A stretch of DNA of 64,000 nt from Erwinia tracheiphila (lineage in GTDB: Bacteria; Pseudomonadota; Gammaproteobacteria; Enterobacterales; Enterobacteriaceae): positions 2,170,001 to 2,234,000 of the forward strand of contig NZ_CP089932.1 of assembly GCF_021365465.1 (NCBI RefSeq), written 5' to 3'. The translations under genes were made by a program, and so were the position numbers. Position 1 is the first letter of the stretch, and each line of letters begins with the position of its first letter. Positions 63,709-64,000 of the stretch are shown here, one piece after another. The notes beneath the pieces were generated by a model, which was not told where the DNA came from, searched no databases, and saw only the letters and a list, made by a program, of their open reading frames with translations.

Positions 63709-64000
63709 ACCTGACTCTCCGCGTGGGTGCCCAGAGTGCCGATCACCTCTCTGGCCCTCTGGCGGTTACTGGCGTCAGTGCTGACGGAACGCTGCACGCT
63801 GATTTCGTGCATCCTGAACGACTGGTAAATCTCGCGGGTGGTTTCGGTGTCACTGTTGGAAATGACAACCGGCGCGCCATATTTGCGGTTAACCTCCAGC
63901 AGCTCCGCCACTAACTGGCGGTGGTGCTTCCCGGTGAATGGCTCGGTGTGGTATTGAGTGAAACTGGCGGTTTCGCTGACAGGCAGGTACGGCGGATCGC
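63705..64000 (-). CDS. dam: Phage Dam-type DNA adenine methyltransferase, C-terminal part
   Basis: The reading from the right edge begins DPPYLPVSETASFTQYH, where DPPY is the catalytic motif IV of N6-adenine methylases. It continues with LVAELLEVNRKYGAPVVISNSDTETTREIY and VQRSVSTDASNRQRAREVIGTLG, as in Dam (GATC) enzymes. The N-terminal SAM-binding part lies outside the window. It may protect phage DNA or change expression of Dam-sensitive genes. Confidence 0.85.
   Translation of the reverse strand, partial: DPPYLPVSETASFTQYHTEPFTGKHHRQLVAELLEVNRKYGAPVVISNSDTETTREIYQSFRMHEISVQRSVSTDASNRQRAREVIGTLGTHAESQV

Larger units (their letters stand above)
36549..64000. mobile_element. P2-like prophage (left end to beyond window)
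   Basis: Contains recognisable P2 homologues ogr, D, FI, FII, E/E', T, U, G, H, I, J, W, V, S, R, K, X, L, M, N, O, P, Q and A. The left border is where nudL similarity stops. The structural genes look intact. The C repressor, cox, integrase and attR are outside the window. The gene order differs from P2 by inversion of FI-U (38.2-43.9 kb). Confidence 0.95.

Noticed and set aside
1..64000. CRISPR arrays, rRNA or tRNA genes
   Set aside because: None seen on reading: no regularly spaced repeats of array type and no cloverleaf with CCA end that I could support.

Overview
The window is a chromosome segment of a member of the Enterobacterales close to Erwinia/Pantoea. Gene content and order from 1 to about 36.5 kb follow the E. 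coli K-12 pykA-hexR-zwf ... purT-yebG-yebE-ptrB-exoX-holE-copCD-yebY-sdsR ... letAB-msrC-proQ-prc-htpX-yebQ-kdgR-yobH-yebO-yobF-cspC-rlmA ... yoaE-pdeD-sdaA-nudL block. CspC looks identical to the E. coli protein as I remember it. The backbone is visibly decaying: ptrB has an amber codon, letA/letB are fused by a deletion, nudL is cut, yobF, a TIM-barrel gene and a metallo-beta-lactamase gene are broken, and edd, mgrB and manXYZ-yobD-mntP are missing from their usual places. An IS-borne type III effector-like gene fits a plant- or animal-associated pathogen. E. tracheiphila is one candidate, but that species call is inference only.

Layout: (1) 1-5.3 kb, central carbon and purine metabolism (pykA', hexR, zwf, eda, purT). 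(2) 5367-7435, a 2,069-bp ISL3-family transposon with inverted repeats and an 8-bp target duplication, carrying a transposase and an NleD/HopH1-type zinc protease effector. It sits exactly in the spacer of the yebG SOS box. (3) 7.4-15.7 kb, yebG, a dead TIM-barrel gene, yebE, ptrB (amber), exoX, yobB, holE, copC-copD, yebY and the sRNA sdsR. (4) 15.7-18.4 kb, an integrase fragment, a DUF1493 gene, an IS200-type end and a letA-letB remnant. (5) 18.6-36.4 kb, msrC, proQ, prc, a dead IS200-family copy, htpX, yebQ, kdgR, yobH, yebO, cspC, rlmA, yoaE, pdeD, sdaA and the 3' end of nudL.

(6) From about 36.55 kb to the right edge lies a P2-like prophage that interrupts nudL. Reading left to right: ogr, D, then FI-FII-E/E'-T-U in the opposite orientation to P2, then G-H-I-J-W-V-S-R, Rz/Rz1, K, Y, X, L, M, N, O, divergent P-Q, a moron/cos region, a YafO-type toxin with an unfamiliar 197-aa partner, a HicB-like gene, replication gene A, small early genes, a C4-like antisense RNA and the 3' part of a Dam-type methylase. 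The repressor, integrase and attR must lie beyond the window.

How the parts work together: HexR, KdgR and PurR operators can be placed near their expected targets (KdgR at kdgR and probably eda, PurR at purT). In the prophage, two TGTTGT-centred dyads lie at the right spacing to be Ogr-dependent divergent late promoters, one between O and P and one between D and the inverted FI-U cassette. The cassette also has its own terminator, so it looks like a working rearranged transcription unit rather than random damage.
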